From assembly GCF_000381545.1 (NCBI RefSeq), contig NZ_KB906675.1, positions 62,001 to 126,000 of the forward strand: a stretch of 64,000 bases of DNA, written 5' to 3'. Position numbers and translations under genes: made by a program. This document shows positions 43,109-53,400 of this stretch, piece by piece. This stretch comes from Rhodonellum psychrophilum GCM71 = DSM 17998 (GTDB lineage: Bacteria; Bacteroidota; Bacteroidia; Cytophagales; Cyclobacteriaceae). Every line of letters begins with the position of its first letter. Position 1 is the stretch's first letter. The notes under the pieces were generated by a model, which was given only the letters and a program-made list of their open reading frames with translations, was not told the origin of the DNA and did no database searches.

Positions 43109-45598
43109 ATGAATATGAAAAAAAGTTTAACAGTTATGGGTTTCCTTTTGCTTTTCCAGGTGGGATTTGCACAGGAAAACGTAGAAAAAGGCAACTATGA
43201 GCTTGCCGCTAGATTTTCACCCGAAAAGCTTAAAAAAATGATTTTCTCCACCTCTGTGGATCCGCATTGGCTAAAGAAATCAAACAAATTCTGGTATGAG
43301 TACGAAACCCCAGAAGGTAAATTTTATTACTTAGTAGATCCTGTCCAAAAGTCAAAAACCCAATTGTTTGACAGGGATAAACTGGCCATGGAAATCACCA
43401 AGATCGTCAAGGATCCATTTGATGGACAAAACCTGAAATTGGAAAACTTGAAATTCATGGAAGATGAAAACACCATCAGGTTTAAAGTGAAAGGCACTGA
43501 AGAGGTCCTGAAAAAGGATTGGGCTGAAATCAAGGAAAAAAACAAGAGTGCCAAGGATTCCTTGGAAAAAAAGACCTTTGTTTTCCAATACAACCTGTCC
43601 AATCGACAACTCACCGAAATCAAGGATGCCGCTAAAGATCCAGAGCGTCAGGCTTGGGCAAACATTGCCCCGGATTCCTCCAAGGTGGTATTCGCACGCA
43701 ACCACAATCTCTACTGGATGGACAAGGAGAATTTCCTGAAAGCCGTGAAAGATGAAAAAGACAGTACCATCGTGGAGCACAAGCTTACTGAAAACGGGGA
43801 AAAGGATTTTGATTATGGCAGTGGCGGAAGAGGAGAAGACAACGAGGAAGAAGAAAAAAACAAGGACAAACGAAAAAGAGCCGGCATCCTATGGGGACCA
43901 GACGCAAAGCAGTTTGTTTTTTCGCGAACAGACAACCGGAAAGTAAAAGATCTATGGGTATTGCACAATTCCAGAAATCCCAGACCCACTTTGGAAACCT
44001 ACAAATATGCCATGCCGGGAGAAAAAGAACAGCCGGTACAAGAGCTTGCACATTATTCTTTCACAACTGAGAAATTAAATGTCCTGCCCGTGGGCACTTA
44101 CAAGGACCAATCTTTGGGTCTTTGGTCAGAAAGTTTGCCGAAAAACGCAAGGGATGATGACTTCAAGCCTGTGAAATGGTTGGGAAATAAGGATTCATTT
44201 TACTTTTCTCTAAGTTCCAGAGACTTGAAAAAAATTGACATCTGCAGATGGAACCTGACGACAAATCAAAAAGAGGTAGTTGTAGAAGAAAGAAGCAACA
44301 CCTATATAGAAATCGTAAAACCAGAAATCATCAATGACGGGAGAGAAATCATCCATTGGTCAGAAAGGGATGGATGGGGTCATTTGTACCTTTATGGAGC
44401 AGATGGCAGCCTTAAAAGGCAACTGACAACCGGTGCTTTTCATGTGGACGGCATTGAAAATGTGGATACAAAAGGCAGAAAAGTATTTTTTGTGGCCAAT
44501 GGCCGTGAAAAAGGAGAAGACCCCTACTACACCCATCTTTACAGTGTCGGATTGGACGGTGGTGCTGTCACGCTGCTCAACAACGGGAATTTCAACCATG
44601 ACGCTAACCTAAACGATCAGGGAAGTTATTTTGTCAACAATTCATCCAGGGTCAATACCGCACCCGTTTCCATCTTGCATGACGCCAGTGGCCGCAAGGT
44701 GATGGATTTGGAAGCGACTGATTTATCCGCATTGTTTGCCGCAGGCTACAAATTTCCAGAGCCTTTCCAATTCAAGGCCGATGATGGAATCACGGATCTT
44801 TATGGGGTGATGTACAAACCTTTTGATTTTGACTCCACCAAGTCCTACCCGATCATCCAATATGTGTATCCGGGACCACAAACGGAAGCCGTCAACAAGG
44901 CTTTTGGCAGAGGGATGGATCGTGTTGATCGATTGGCACAATTTGGTTTTGTAGTCGTGACTTTGGGCAACAGAGGTGGACATCCAGGTAGGTCTAAATA
45001 CTACCACAATTATGGGTATGGAAACCTTCGGGATTATGGATTGGCGGACAAAAAAGCAGGTGTCGAGCAATTGGCTGACAGGCATTCTTTTATCGACAAG
45101 TCAAGAGTGGGTATCCACGGACATTCCGGAGGTGGATTCATGTCCACTGCGGCCTTGTTGGTTTATCCAGACTTCTTTAAGGTCGCGGTGTCCAGTGCCG
45201 GAAACCATGAAAACAACATCTATAACCGTTGGTGGTCGGAGAAGCACCACGGCGTGAAAGAGCAGATTTCGCCTAAAGGAGACACTACCTTTGTCTATCA
45301 GATCGAGAAAAACCCTGATTTGGCCAAAAACCTTAAAGGAAAGCTCTTATTGGTCACTGGAGATGTAGACAACAATGTCCATCCGGCCAATACAATCCGA
45401 ATGGCAAATGCACTCATCAAGGCCAACAAACGCTTCGATTTCATCATCCTCCCAGGACAGCGACATGGATTTGGCGACATGACAGAATATTTCTTCTGGA
45501 GAATGGGCGATTATTTCGTCCAGCACTTATTGGGCGATAACTCTCCCCCACCGGTGGATATGCTGGAGGTCCAAAGAGAAAAAGCGCTAGTTAAGTAA
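43109..45598 (+). CDS. S9-family serine peptidase (dipeptidyl-peptidase-like), secreted
   Basis: From ATG 43109 the protein has 829 residues with a signal peptide (MKKSLTVMGFLLLFQVGFAQ). The N-terminal half is a beta-propeller (WANIAPDSSKVVFARNHNLYWMD; FVFSRTDNRKVKDLWVL). The C-terminal alpha/beta-hydrolase domain has the nucleophile motif GIHGHSGGGFMS, the Asp in VTGDVDNNVHP and the His in LPGQRHGFG. Such enzymes trim dipeptides from proline-rich peptides in the periplasm. The longer frame from a TTG at 42962 has no sense as a leader. A terminator follows at 45607. Confidence 0.93.
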   Translation: MNMKKSLTVMGFLLLFQVGFAQENVEKGNYELAARFSPEKLKKMIFSTSVDPHWLKKSNKFWYEYETPEGKFYYLVDPVQKSKTQLFDRDKLAMEITKIVKDPFDGQNLKLENLKFMEDENTIRFKVKGTEEVLKKDWAEIKEKNKSAKDSLEKKTFVFQYNLSNRQLTEIKDAAKDPERQAWANIAPDSSKVVFARNHNLYWMDKENFLKAVKDEKDSTIVEHKLTENGEKDFDYGSGGRGEDNEEEEKNKDKRKRAGILWGPDAKQFVFSRTDNRKVKDLWVLHNSRNPRPTLETYKYAMPGEKEQPVQELAHYSFTTEKLNVLPVGTYKDQSLGLWSESLPKNARDDDFKPVKWLGNKDSFYFSLSSRDLKKIDICRWNLTTNQKEVVVEERSNTYIEIVKPEIINDGREIIHWSERDGWGHLYLYGADGSLKRQLTTGAFHVDGIENVDTKGRKVFFVANGREKGEDPYYTHLYSVGLDGGAVTLLNNGNFNHDANLNDQGSYFVNNSSRVNTAPVSILHDASGRKVMDLEATDLSALFAAGYKFPEPFQFKADDGITDLYGVMYKPFDFDSTKSYPIIQYVYPGPQTEAVNKAFGRGMDRVDRLAQFGFVVVTLGNRGGHPGRSKYYHNYGYGNLRDYGLADKKAGVEQLADRHSFIDKSRVGIHGHSGGGFMSTAALLVYPDFFKVAVSSAGNHENNIYNRWWSEKHHGVKEQISPKGDTTFVYQIEKNPDLAKNLKGKLLLVTGDVDNNVHPANTIRMANALIKANKRFDFIILPGQRHGFGDMTEYFFWRMGDYFVQHLLGDNSPPPVDMLEVQREKALVK

Positions 45599-45606
45599 AC
45601 AAAAAA

Positions 45607-45637
45607 ATCCAGTGGTGATCACCACTGGATTTTTTTG
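45607..45637 (+). terminator. Hairpin terminator after S9 peptidase
   Basis: ATCCAGTGGTGATCACCACTGGAT is a perfect palindrome at 45607-45630, quoted here as ATCCAGTGGTGA paired with its complement, followed by seven T. It begins 9 bases after the stop codon. Confidence 0.85.
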
Positions 45638-45809
45638 TTTACTTGGAGGGCCCTCTTTATAGAATCCTATTTCATCTATTGACCCGATTTTCCAATCAAA
45701 AAGTAGGGATAGATTCAATTCGTTATCGATTCCAATTTTTGTTGGTGAGAAAACAACTTTTCACTAACGCAAAAACAGGCTTGTGAGAACACTCGAAAAT
45801 ATGTTTTCT

Positions 45810-46520
45810 TTAGCAACTCGTTTTGTCGATCAAACATTCTACATCTCCATGAAGCCAAAGAAATGAGGCCGGCAATTGGGTGGAAATCTCCTTTTCCATA
45901 AGCTTTTTGATCGCCTCTTGTTTTCCGCTTCCCGTGATGAGCAACAGTATTTTTTTGGATTGCATAATCCCTTTCATTCCTACAGTCATTCCGAAACTTG
46001 GGGTTTGGGACATCGCTTGAACCAAGGGATGGTCAATGGTCTCGGCACTTAGCTTTGCAACATGGCAATCGGATTGCAAGATTGAAGCAGGCTCATTGAA
46101 ACCAATATGTCCGTTTTTCCCCAAACCCAGAATACAGCAATCAATTGGTCCCGTATGGTCAATTTCCTCTTGGATCCGCCGGCATTCTTCCGCTGGATCC
46201 GGTGCAGCTGAATCAAAAGCCAAATACCGGTCTGAGCTGACATGAAGGGGTTTCAACACCTTCTCGTTGAGGTAGGAATGACAGGATCCTGGATCAGACA
46301 TTGGAATTCCTCCCCATTCATCGAGTTTCAAAACCCTGAGTTTTTCAAATAATTCCGGATCGAATTGATATCTTTTCTCCAGCATTTGATAGAGGCCTTC
46401 AGGAGACCCTCCAGTCGCAGCAGCAATCAGCAAATACTGCTTTTTTCTCAACTCATTGAGAACCATAAGTGATGCAAATGCACTCATTTTTGAACTGTCA
46501 TCAAAGTAGGTTATTTTCAT
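45810..46520 (-). CDS. NagB/AgaI-like glucosamine- or galactosamine-6-phosphate isomerase
   Basis: From the ATG at 46518-46520 the 236-residue protein has the sugar-isomerase fold: LLIAAATGGSPEGLYQ phosphate loop, LKLDEWGGIP (versus NMDEY in NagB), CILGLGKNGHIGFNEP with the catalytic His, and LITGSGKQEAI late. The LKLDEWGG form is more like galactosamine-6-phosphate isomerases (AgaI) than classical NagB. It would convert an amino-sugar phosphate to the ketose phosphate with ammonia release. Monocistronic. Confidence 0.85.
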   Translation of the reverse strand: MKITYFDDSSKMSAFASLMVLNELRKKQYLLIAAATGGSPEGLYQMLEKRYQFDPELFEKLRVLKLDEWGGIPMSDPGSCHSYLNEKVLKPLHVSSDRYLAFDSAAPDPAEECRRIQEEIDHTGPIDCCILGLGKNGHIGFNEPASILQSDCHVAKLSAETIDHPLVQAMSQTPSFGMTVGMKGIMQSKKILLLITGSGKQEAIKKLMEKEISTQLPASFLWLHGDVECLIDKTSC

Positions 46521-46756
46521 AGGATTAAGATTTTTTTGATTGTTTGTTTCCAATATGGATCTGTGTTTCAGGCCTAAATACTCCCAAATTTACACAAATC
46601 ACATCTTAAAAAGGCAAAATCATCTTTGTTGATCAATAATGTATTTCGTATTCTCTTTTCAGTAATTTATGTAATGTATTCTTAAAAAGTTGTAAAGTAA
46701 ATTTCTTTTTGTTTTCGAACTTTGCAGTTCTATTACAATAAAACCAATTTTATAAA

Positions 46757-47143
46757 ATGATGAATCAGTTTTCTACTTCCGCAGATAAAAAGCAGAAGGT
46801 GCAAAAAGAGAAATCGAATGCTTCCTCACCAAGATATTTTTATCAATTTGCTTTCCCCAGTTTCAATAGGAACATCCTGAAAAAAACAGGGATCCTCATT
46901 TCACAATTGGGCTTCCTGATCATTATGCTCAAAGTGTTCAACTTAATGGCTGTCCACAGCACATCCCAATTGAACCAAGAACACAGAGTGGTTGAAAACG
47001 AATATCTGTATTCGAACATCTTCAACATCGGATTTTTTATCTTGTTGATTGGAGCTATTGTGTATTTATTGGGGGTACAAAAGGTTAATTTCCCCCTTCT
47101 AAACAAGGAAAAGGGATTTATGGTCAAAAATTCAATGACCTAA
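46757..47143 (+). CDS. Two-TM membrane protein of unknown function
   Basis: The 128-residue product has a polar, Lys/Ser-rich N-terminus (residues 1-35), a first membrane segment (about 45-66; GILISQLGFLIIMLKVFNLM) and a second (about 88-108; NIFNIGFFILLIGAIVYLLG). It is not recognised as any family. It lies 220 bases upstream of the YtxH gene on the same strand but with its own AT-rich leader. Likely real because of good start context (ATGATG) and clear membrane topology. Confidence 0.6.
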   Translation: MMNQFSTSADKKQKVQKEKSNASSPRYFYQFAFPSFNRNILKKTGILISQLGFLIIMLKVFNLMAVHSTSQLNQEHRVVENEYLYSNIFNIGFFILLIGAIVYLLGVQKVNFPLLNKEKGFMVKNSMT

Positions 47144-47364
47144 ACTTCAATAAAGCATTTGAATATTGGAGAGTTGCCGACCTTTTTTGGCCCAAAGCCA
47201 AGATTTTTGCTTTGGTTCTATGTAGTCGCTAAAAACTGCAGCCAGAACAAGTGAATTATATAAAAAAAGCGCTCTTTACTGTAACTTTTTGAGTGACTTC
47301 TTTTCTCAACTTTGTCATGTTGAAAATCAACATCTTTTTATTACAACCCTAAAATATATTCACT

Positions 47365-47649
47365 ATGAAATACTCAAACAACAATGGGAAGTCGCTAGGG
47401 ACCATCATTACCTTAGGACTTCTTGGAGCTGCTGTTGGCGTAATGCTTATTCCTTACAAGAAGAACAAGATCAGAGAAAGAGTCATTGTTGGTGCACAGG
47501 ATCTGGCTAATTTTGTCTCTGATATCTTGAAAGAGAAAGCAGATGATTTGCTTTCAACCACCGAAAGTGTCATTGAAAAAAGCAAAACCAATTTCAACCA
47601 ATTTACCCACGAGGTGAATGATAAGTTGGAACAAGGTAAATACAAATAA
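47365..47649 (+). CDS. YtxH-domain protein
   Basis: The 94-residue protein has one N-terminal glycine-rich membrane segment (GTIITLGLLGAAVGVMLIPYKK), which is the YtxH/gas-vesicle-GvpP-like hallmark, followed by a long amphipathic helix (residues 35-94) with Lys/Glu repeats. These are general-stress proteins of unknown mechanism, often induced by salt or osmotic stress. It is followed 46 bases later by a lipoprotein with a coiled coil, probably in the same operon. TCAACTTTG upstream (about 47314-47323) may be a -7 region. Confidence 0.85.
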   Translation: MKYSNNNGKSLGTIITLGLLGAAVGVMLIPYKKNKIRERVIVGAQDLANFVSDILKEKADDLLSTTESVIEKSKTNFNQFTHEVNDKLEQGKYK

Positions 47650-47695
47650 CAGGGACAAGGATACACACATTAATATTATACCAAAAAAAATAATT

Positions 47696-48148
47696 ATGAA
47701 AGCAAACTTCCTCAAAATGGTATTCGTAGGTGCAGTGGCATTGGGAACAATGATCAGCTGTGAGAACTCCACGGAGAAAAAAATCGAAAAGGCCGAACAG
47801 AATTTAGCGGATGAAAAAATGGATGTTGCAGAAGCAAAGCAAGATCTCGAAACAGCCCGTATGGACTCTGGTGAATTCCTTGATCTTAAGTCCAAATGGG
47901 ACAATAGAATCAATGAAAATGAGCTTAAAATTGCGGAATTGAAAGTGAAGGCCAAAGACCAAAAAACGGAAGTACGAAAAGAGTACGAAAAGCAGCTGGA
48001 CAACTTACAGGCAGAAAACGCAAGGATAAATAACCAAATCCTAAATTACAGAGTAGACAACGGTCAAAACCTGAAAGCATTCAAAATCAGCTTAGACCAG
48101 GATCTGGATAAACTTGAAAAATCAATTGCTGCAATTTCCAAAAGATAA
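47696..48148 (+). CDS. Coiled-coil lipoprotein
   Basis: From ATG 47696 the 150-residue protein has a lipoprotein signal (KANFLKMVFVGAVALGTMIS then Cys in the lipobox). The mature part is almost entirely a long heptad-rich helix (KKIEKAEQNLADEKMDVAEAK onward), ending in DQDLDKLEKSIAAISKR. This resembles the coiled-coil periplasmic lipoproteins of Bacteroidota stress loci. It lies after the YtxH gene and has a good terminator after it. Precise role unknown. Confidence 0.75.
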   Translation: MKANFLKMVFVGAVALGTMISCENSTEKKIEKAEQNLADEKMDVAEAKQDLETARMDSGEFLDLKSKWDNRINENELKIAELKVKAKDQKTEVRKEYEKQLDNLQAENARINNQILNYRVDNGQNLKAFKISLDQDLDKLEKSIAAISKR

Positions 48149-48203
48149 TTAGAAATCAGCGATTCAACCCTTTTTTTGATTATTTGGTTGGGTATTTTTT
48201 ATT

Positions 48204-48239
48204 AAAAAGGAGCGGCAATAATTGGCCGCTCCTTTTTTA
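48204..48239 (+). terminator. Hairpin terminator after coiled-coil lipoprotein
   Basis: AAAAAGGAGCGGC pairs with GCCGCTCCTTTTT across an 8-base loop, followed by further T residues. Classical intrinsic terminator shape. Confidence 0.85.
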
Positions 48240-48266
48240 TTTTTTTAAGATTTAAAACCCAATTGG

Positions 48267-48435
48267 ACCCGAAATATGCAATAGGTTTCCACATGGGATT
48301 GAAATTGAAAGAAAATCAGACAATTGGGAGACCAATTCCTGACACCGATATGGTGAAGTCAATAAAAGTCAACAACTGACTAATTATCAGACAAATAAAG
48401 TATTGAAAGGCATTCACAATGCATAAAATGGGTTG
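48267..48435 (-). repeat. Dispersed ~170-bp intergenic repeat, copy 9 (reverse orientation)
   Basis: Reads from GACCCGAAATATGCAATAGG through GAAAATCAGACAATTGGGAG and TGACACCGATATGGTGAAG to CACAATGCATAAAATGGGTT. It lies between a terminator and the end of the PhoD-like gene, so it is a non-promoter location. Confidence 0.85.
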
Positions 48436-48519
48436 AAGGATTCCATGTATCCTAAAATTTTTCCTGATAAATACTCTTCAGCGTTCCATTTTTGTCAGAC
48501 CAAGGAATTTCAGGAGTGT

Positions 48520-49536
48520 TTATTGCACTTGAATTTTTTGTTCCAAATAAACCTGACCTTCTTCCCCCTTGATTTGAAAGACCATATTTCTTTCCTCCCA
48601 ATCGAATTTCACGGTTCCATAATGAAGGTTTGCAATCATATTTCCGACTCGGTAGGGATTCTATTCCTCTCGGTATTCCTTCCAAGTATGTGTCAAGCCA
48701 CTTGAAGTGATTTCATACAATCCTGCCGGAAAACGAGCATCCTTTAGGAGAGAAACTTCAGCGATGTGCCTGTCACCACTCAATAAAACCGGGTTTTTGG
48801 TTTTTGAACTGGCGATCAGATTCAATAGCCTTTGCCTCTCTTTGGGGAAATTTTCCCACTTTTCGAAGGGGTGTTCCGTAGGAATAAATTGGATGCCCCC
48901 GGCTATAAGGTGGACGGCTGCATCACTTGTCTTCAATTCATTTTCCAACCAGGACCACTGCGCATCTCCAAGAAGAGAACCTTCCTCATTGGGAATGTAC
49001 ATTTTATCTTCCTTCAAAAGCGTATCTCGGTGGTATCGGGTGTCCAAAAGGATCACTTTAATTTTATTTTCCCCAATCCCATAATCATAAGAAGCATATA
49101 CCCCTTCTTGATTCCTTCTTGGACTTGTCGAAGGCTCTCCCAAAAAATCCAACATGATTTTTTGGGATTCTTTTTTCTGCATATAGTGCACACCGCCGTC
49201 ATTGATTCCATAGTCGTGGTCATCCCAAACGCCGATGATATGGGAGGATTCCTTCAGCTTTTGATACTCGGGAATACTGGATTGGACATCATATTTTGAT
49301 TCCAACAGCACCATGTCATGCGTATCTCCATAGATATTGTCCCCTAACCATATCCATACATCCGGGCTGTCCCGAAGGATGGGATTCCAAAGAGGCTGCG
49401 GAAGGTCATGTTTGTTGCAGGAACCAAAATTGATGGTTTCCACCTTCAATTTCTTGGTTTTTTGATTTTGGGCTAGGGAAAAATTGAACAGACAAGAACC
49501 CATCAAAAGGATTGTCAATATTGTGGTTTTGATCAT
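48520..49536 (-). pseudogene. PhoD-like alkaline phosphatase/phosphodiesterase with internal TAG
   Basis: The protein has a signal peptide (KTTILTILLMGSCLFNFSLAQ), then INFGSCNKHD, WIWLGDNIYGDTHD, IGVWDDHDYGINDGG and LLSGDRHIAEVS, the metal-binding motifs of the PhoD/calcineurin-like family. A TAG at 48661-48663 interrupts it after WKEYREE, but the frame continues NPYRVGNMIANLHYGTVKF and WEERNMVFQIKGEEG for 46 more residues to TAA at 48520-48522. These downstream residues look like the normal C-terminus. The truncated form keeps all metal motifs and might still be active. The Crp-family gene overlaps its start by 4 bases. Confidence 0.75.
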
Positions 49537-50180
49537 TTTTGCAAAGATTGATTGTTTAAAGACTTTATTTTTTTGGTTTTGAACAAAGGCATTCCATAAA
49601 CCCGTTGATAGGATTTCAATAGCTTGGCGACGGTCTGTCGGGTTAGTCCGGTCAGTTGGGATATTTCCAAATCGGTCATCAAAGAAGGCAGGTGAATGAA
49701 TTTCCCATTGGAATCTTCTATTTTCTGATCCATTTCCTGAAAAAGAGAAAGAATTCTATCCATTGGAGAAAGCGTACAAATCTTGAACAGTTTGGTTTCC
49801 ACTTTGCACCACCTGGACACCACCATCCTGTTGAACCACTCCGAAACGAGGTGATCATGAACGATAATTTTCTTGTAGAAACTGAGGTCATAGGTGGTCA
49901 ATTCACAATCCGTCACCGCCTTTGCAAATTCAAAAAACTGACCATTCAAGTAGCTTAAATTTCCAAAGACCTCTTGCCGAAAAAGAAAATCATAACAGAC
50001 TTCATCGCCATCAATGGTGTAACTCCCGATCTTCACTACACCCGAAACCATTTGAAAGACCTCATTGGGCTTTGTCGGAGGCATGTAGATGTATTCCCCT
50101 TTTTGAAATCTTCGTACTCCCAAGACAGCGTTGCTGTGTTGAGGTTTGACCTCTTCCAATATGTACTTTTTCAGGTCCAT
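49533..50180 (-). CDS. Crp/Fnr-family regulator
   Basis: The 215-residue protein has a cyclic-nucleotide-type sensor barrel (FQKGEYIYMPPTKPNEVFQMVSGVVKIG; EVFGNLSYLNG) and a C-terminal HTH (ISQLTGLTRQTVAKLLKSYQR). It lacks the FNR cysteine set, so it is not an Fe-S oxygen sensor; ligand unknown. It overlaps the PhoD-like start by 4 bases (ATGA), so the two are co-expressed and the phosphatase could be part of its response. A weak hairpin (CCCAGAAAG/CTTCCTGGG) near 50375-50415 lies upstream, closer to the TonB receptor end. Confidence 0.88.
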   Translation of the reverse strand: MDLKKYILEEVKPQHSNAVLGVRRFQKGEYIYMPPTKPNEVFQMVSGVVKIGSYTIDGDEVCYDFLFRQEVFGNLSYLNGQFFEFAKAVTDCELTTYDLSFYKKIIVHDHLVSEWFNRMVVSRWCKVETKLFKICTLSPMDRILSLFQEMDQKIEDSNGKFIHLPSLMTDLEISQLTGLTRQTVAKLLKSYQRVYGMPLFKTKKIKSLNNQSLQK

Positions 50181-50452
50181 TTCCGCCTATGAATGCAGTA
50201 TAAATTTGGACATAATTCTCTTGTTTTTAAGTACTCTTTTTAGGACTTCTCTAAAACTTAACCTCCCTTTAACCTGCTATTAACAATCGTGCCCCCAGGT
50301 TTCCCCAAGATTAAAAACATGGGGTTTTCATTGCCAATTCTTACCCATTGATTCATGGATCATGATTTTTTAAATCCCAGAAAGCTTACCATCATCGATG
50401 GTCGCCTTCCTGGGATGATATTTTCAAAGAGGATGCTCTCTGTTTTAGGGAT

Positions 50453-53400
50453 TTAAAAAGAATAGCGCAAACCCAACTGAATTCTCCAAGGGGTTCCGTT
50501 GATGGGCAAAATCCCGACCCCGGATTCCACATTGTAATTGTACCGCTGCGTGGCTTGATCAAAACCTCTGATGCTTTGGAGATTTCTTCCTCCGTTCAGA
50601 TTGTTGTTTACACCCCATTCCTTGTCAAGCAAGTTCATGAAGTTGAAGATGTCCCCTGATAGCTCGAGTGACTGCGACTTGAAGGTTTTGATGGTCTTGA
50701 GCAAGCGCAAATCCATGGTGTAGAAAAAGGGGTTTTCACCACCATTTCTTTTGGCAATTTTCCCAAAACTGTCCCTTAGGTATTTTTTGGTACTTTCCGA
50801 AGTGTTGGGATCATCCAAAATAGCATTGATACCGGTACGTACATTTTCGGGTGTGTTGGGGTCATTGGGATCAAAAACATAAGCCAAGGCATTGTTCAAA
50901 GGAAAGTCCCCTTGCAAAGATCCGTTGGCGACCAAAAATGAATACCTGGAACCGCCTATCCCGACCAATGAAGCACCAAGCACGAATCCTTTCCAGGTCG
51001 GTGAAGCGCCGTTCAATACCAATTTGTTCTTGAATTGATTGTCAGAGTATCCCCAATTCAGCTTTCTGGAATCATCCACTACGGGAAGGAAGGTGGACGT
51101 ATTTGCCACGCAACAATTGTAGGAAGAATTGTCGAACGCCTGGTTATAGGTGTAGGATGCGGTGAAATAACCGTCTTTCCCAATTTTGACACTTCCATCC
51201 AATATCAAGGCATACTGATAGGCTTTTGCAGTGGAATTCAATTCCAACACCCTACCCAAATTGGTAGATTTTCTTGAATTCAGCCAATTGGTCTGTCCAT
51301 TGGTTCCGATGGTATTGGCGGGCACAAACACTCCCCTATCTGCTTCATTGGCCAACCTGAAATAGGGATTGTCCACCAAGTTTCTTTCCAGATAAACATA
51401 ATTGTTAAAGGTCTGACTGAAAAGCACATTGGCACCAAGCCTAAATCGGCTGCCCATGAATTTATTGTAGCTCAAATTGGCTTTAAAGGTATTGGGGACC
51501 CTAAAATCCGGGTTGATCGCATTGATGGTGGAAATGAAGGAAGCACCTTCGGGAATCCCCGGAGCTTGAACACCATTCCTGTACCCTACAAAATCCGCCT
51601 CGGGAACCAAATCTCCCTGAACATCAATGGCGGCAAGTAATTTTCCAGAATTCTGAATATTGTTTACTTGGGCATAATAATGTGGCTGGGCAGAGAACAA
51701 ACCTGCTCCAAATTTGATCACGTTCTTATCCTGTCCCTTGATATTCCAGGTCATCTGTGCACGGGGTTGAAGATTCCTGAAATCGGCTGGCTTCACTGCT
51801 GTATTGATTCCCAGTTCATTGAAAAGCGTTTCATTATACGCCGCATCGTTCATGAAGAGGGTTGCGTCATACCTGAGCCCAAAAACCGTATTGACATCCT
51901 TGTGCGGATTGAATTCCACTTGTCCGAACAATGACAAATCCAGCACAGTCTGCTTCACGATTGGCAATCCCCTGAGAGGAACTTCCCTTGCATATCGGAA
52001 AGGCGTATTGTTTTCGAATTCCTGAAGGCTATTGTAGAAAAACCTGCCGTTTTGTTCATTGCTGAGCAGAGTTTCCAGATAGGTCACCATATTGTCAGTA
52101 CCCAAGGTAATGTTGAATTTACCCCTTTGCATGTAGGTGGTATTGACAAAATGAAGCTGCCTTTCGAGGTTGGTCTCGGGAGTGAACCGTTGCCCCCCGA
52201 TTTGCACATTGGTGGTCTGGACAGCATTTGGATTGGCTGCTGTCGGAAAAGGGGAAACTACCCTGACAATGGCGCGCGGAATGTTGGCAAAAGGCAATTG
52301 GGTATTCGCAGTGAAAGCCCTTTCGGCATGTTGGAATTGGACCTTGAGCTCATTGGTGGTGGAAGCATTCACCATGGATCTCAAGGAGACCAAAAGACTA
52401 TTTTCTTTGGAAGAAAAGTCACCATAAACCTCTGACAAATTGATGGCGGTATTGTCATTCACACTCAAAGGGTTTGACCAATCCGTATAATTGTTTCTGA
52501 TCGTCAATTTATTTCTATTGTGGATCTGCCAATCTATCCTGGCAAAGATAGTATTGGCGACCGTTTTCCGAGAAAATTCCCCGATTTGCTGATCATTGCT
52601 TACCCCATAAAGTCTTCGGGCAATGTCCACAAATTTATCCAAACTATCTTTTCTGATCCTGAGCCTGCGCTCATCGTCTTCGCCTCTGATATCGCCGATA
52701 AACACGGGATCTCCTGCATCCTGACGATCAAAAACCGTGAAAAAATGAACTTTATCCTTGATTATCGGGCCTCCAAGACTGAAACCCCACTGCGTATTGT
52801 TGAAAGTAACTTCTCTCTTCACTCCACGGATGTCGTTTGGACTGGCCAAATTATCATTTCTATGGTACACAAAAGCCGATCCTTCCATCGTATTGGTACC
52901 TTGGTACCTGCTTTGGTGACCGCATTCAAGGCGCCTCCCGCTTGCCTTCCCTGAGTGACATCATAGGAGTTGGTGGCAACTTCAAATTCCCGGATCGCTT
53001 CAATGGAGACGGTGTAGGGACCACGTCCAATTTGACCAGCTGTAAGTTGGTTTCTTGCATTCACCCCATCCAAAGTGACGTTGGTGGAAGTCCCCCGTTG
53101 TCCGCCAAGGTTGAGCCCTCCCCCACCTTGCAAAGGCGATAATGCCGTGAGGTTGGTGAAATTTCTTCCTTCGATGGGAAGATTTTTGATTTGCTTGGCA
53201 TCAATGGAGGTGACAGCTCCCAATTTTTCGATTTGGTTTTGAAATCCCTCTCCGGTGATCACTATTTCTTCGAGTTCTCTATTGCTCGATTCCATCTTGA
53301 TTTCCACATTGATCCTATCCCCCAGATTCAATTCATATCCAGTAAATCTTTGCGTGGAAAACCCGATAAAAGACACTTGGAGAGAATAGGGTTTACCCAA

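Noticed and set aside
51035-51277. Plus-strand frames within the receptor gene
   Set aside because: They are antisense shadows of the TonB-dependent receptor coding sequence.
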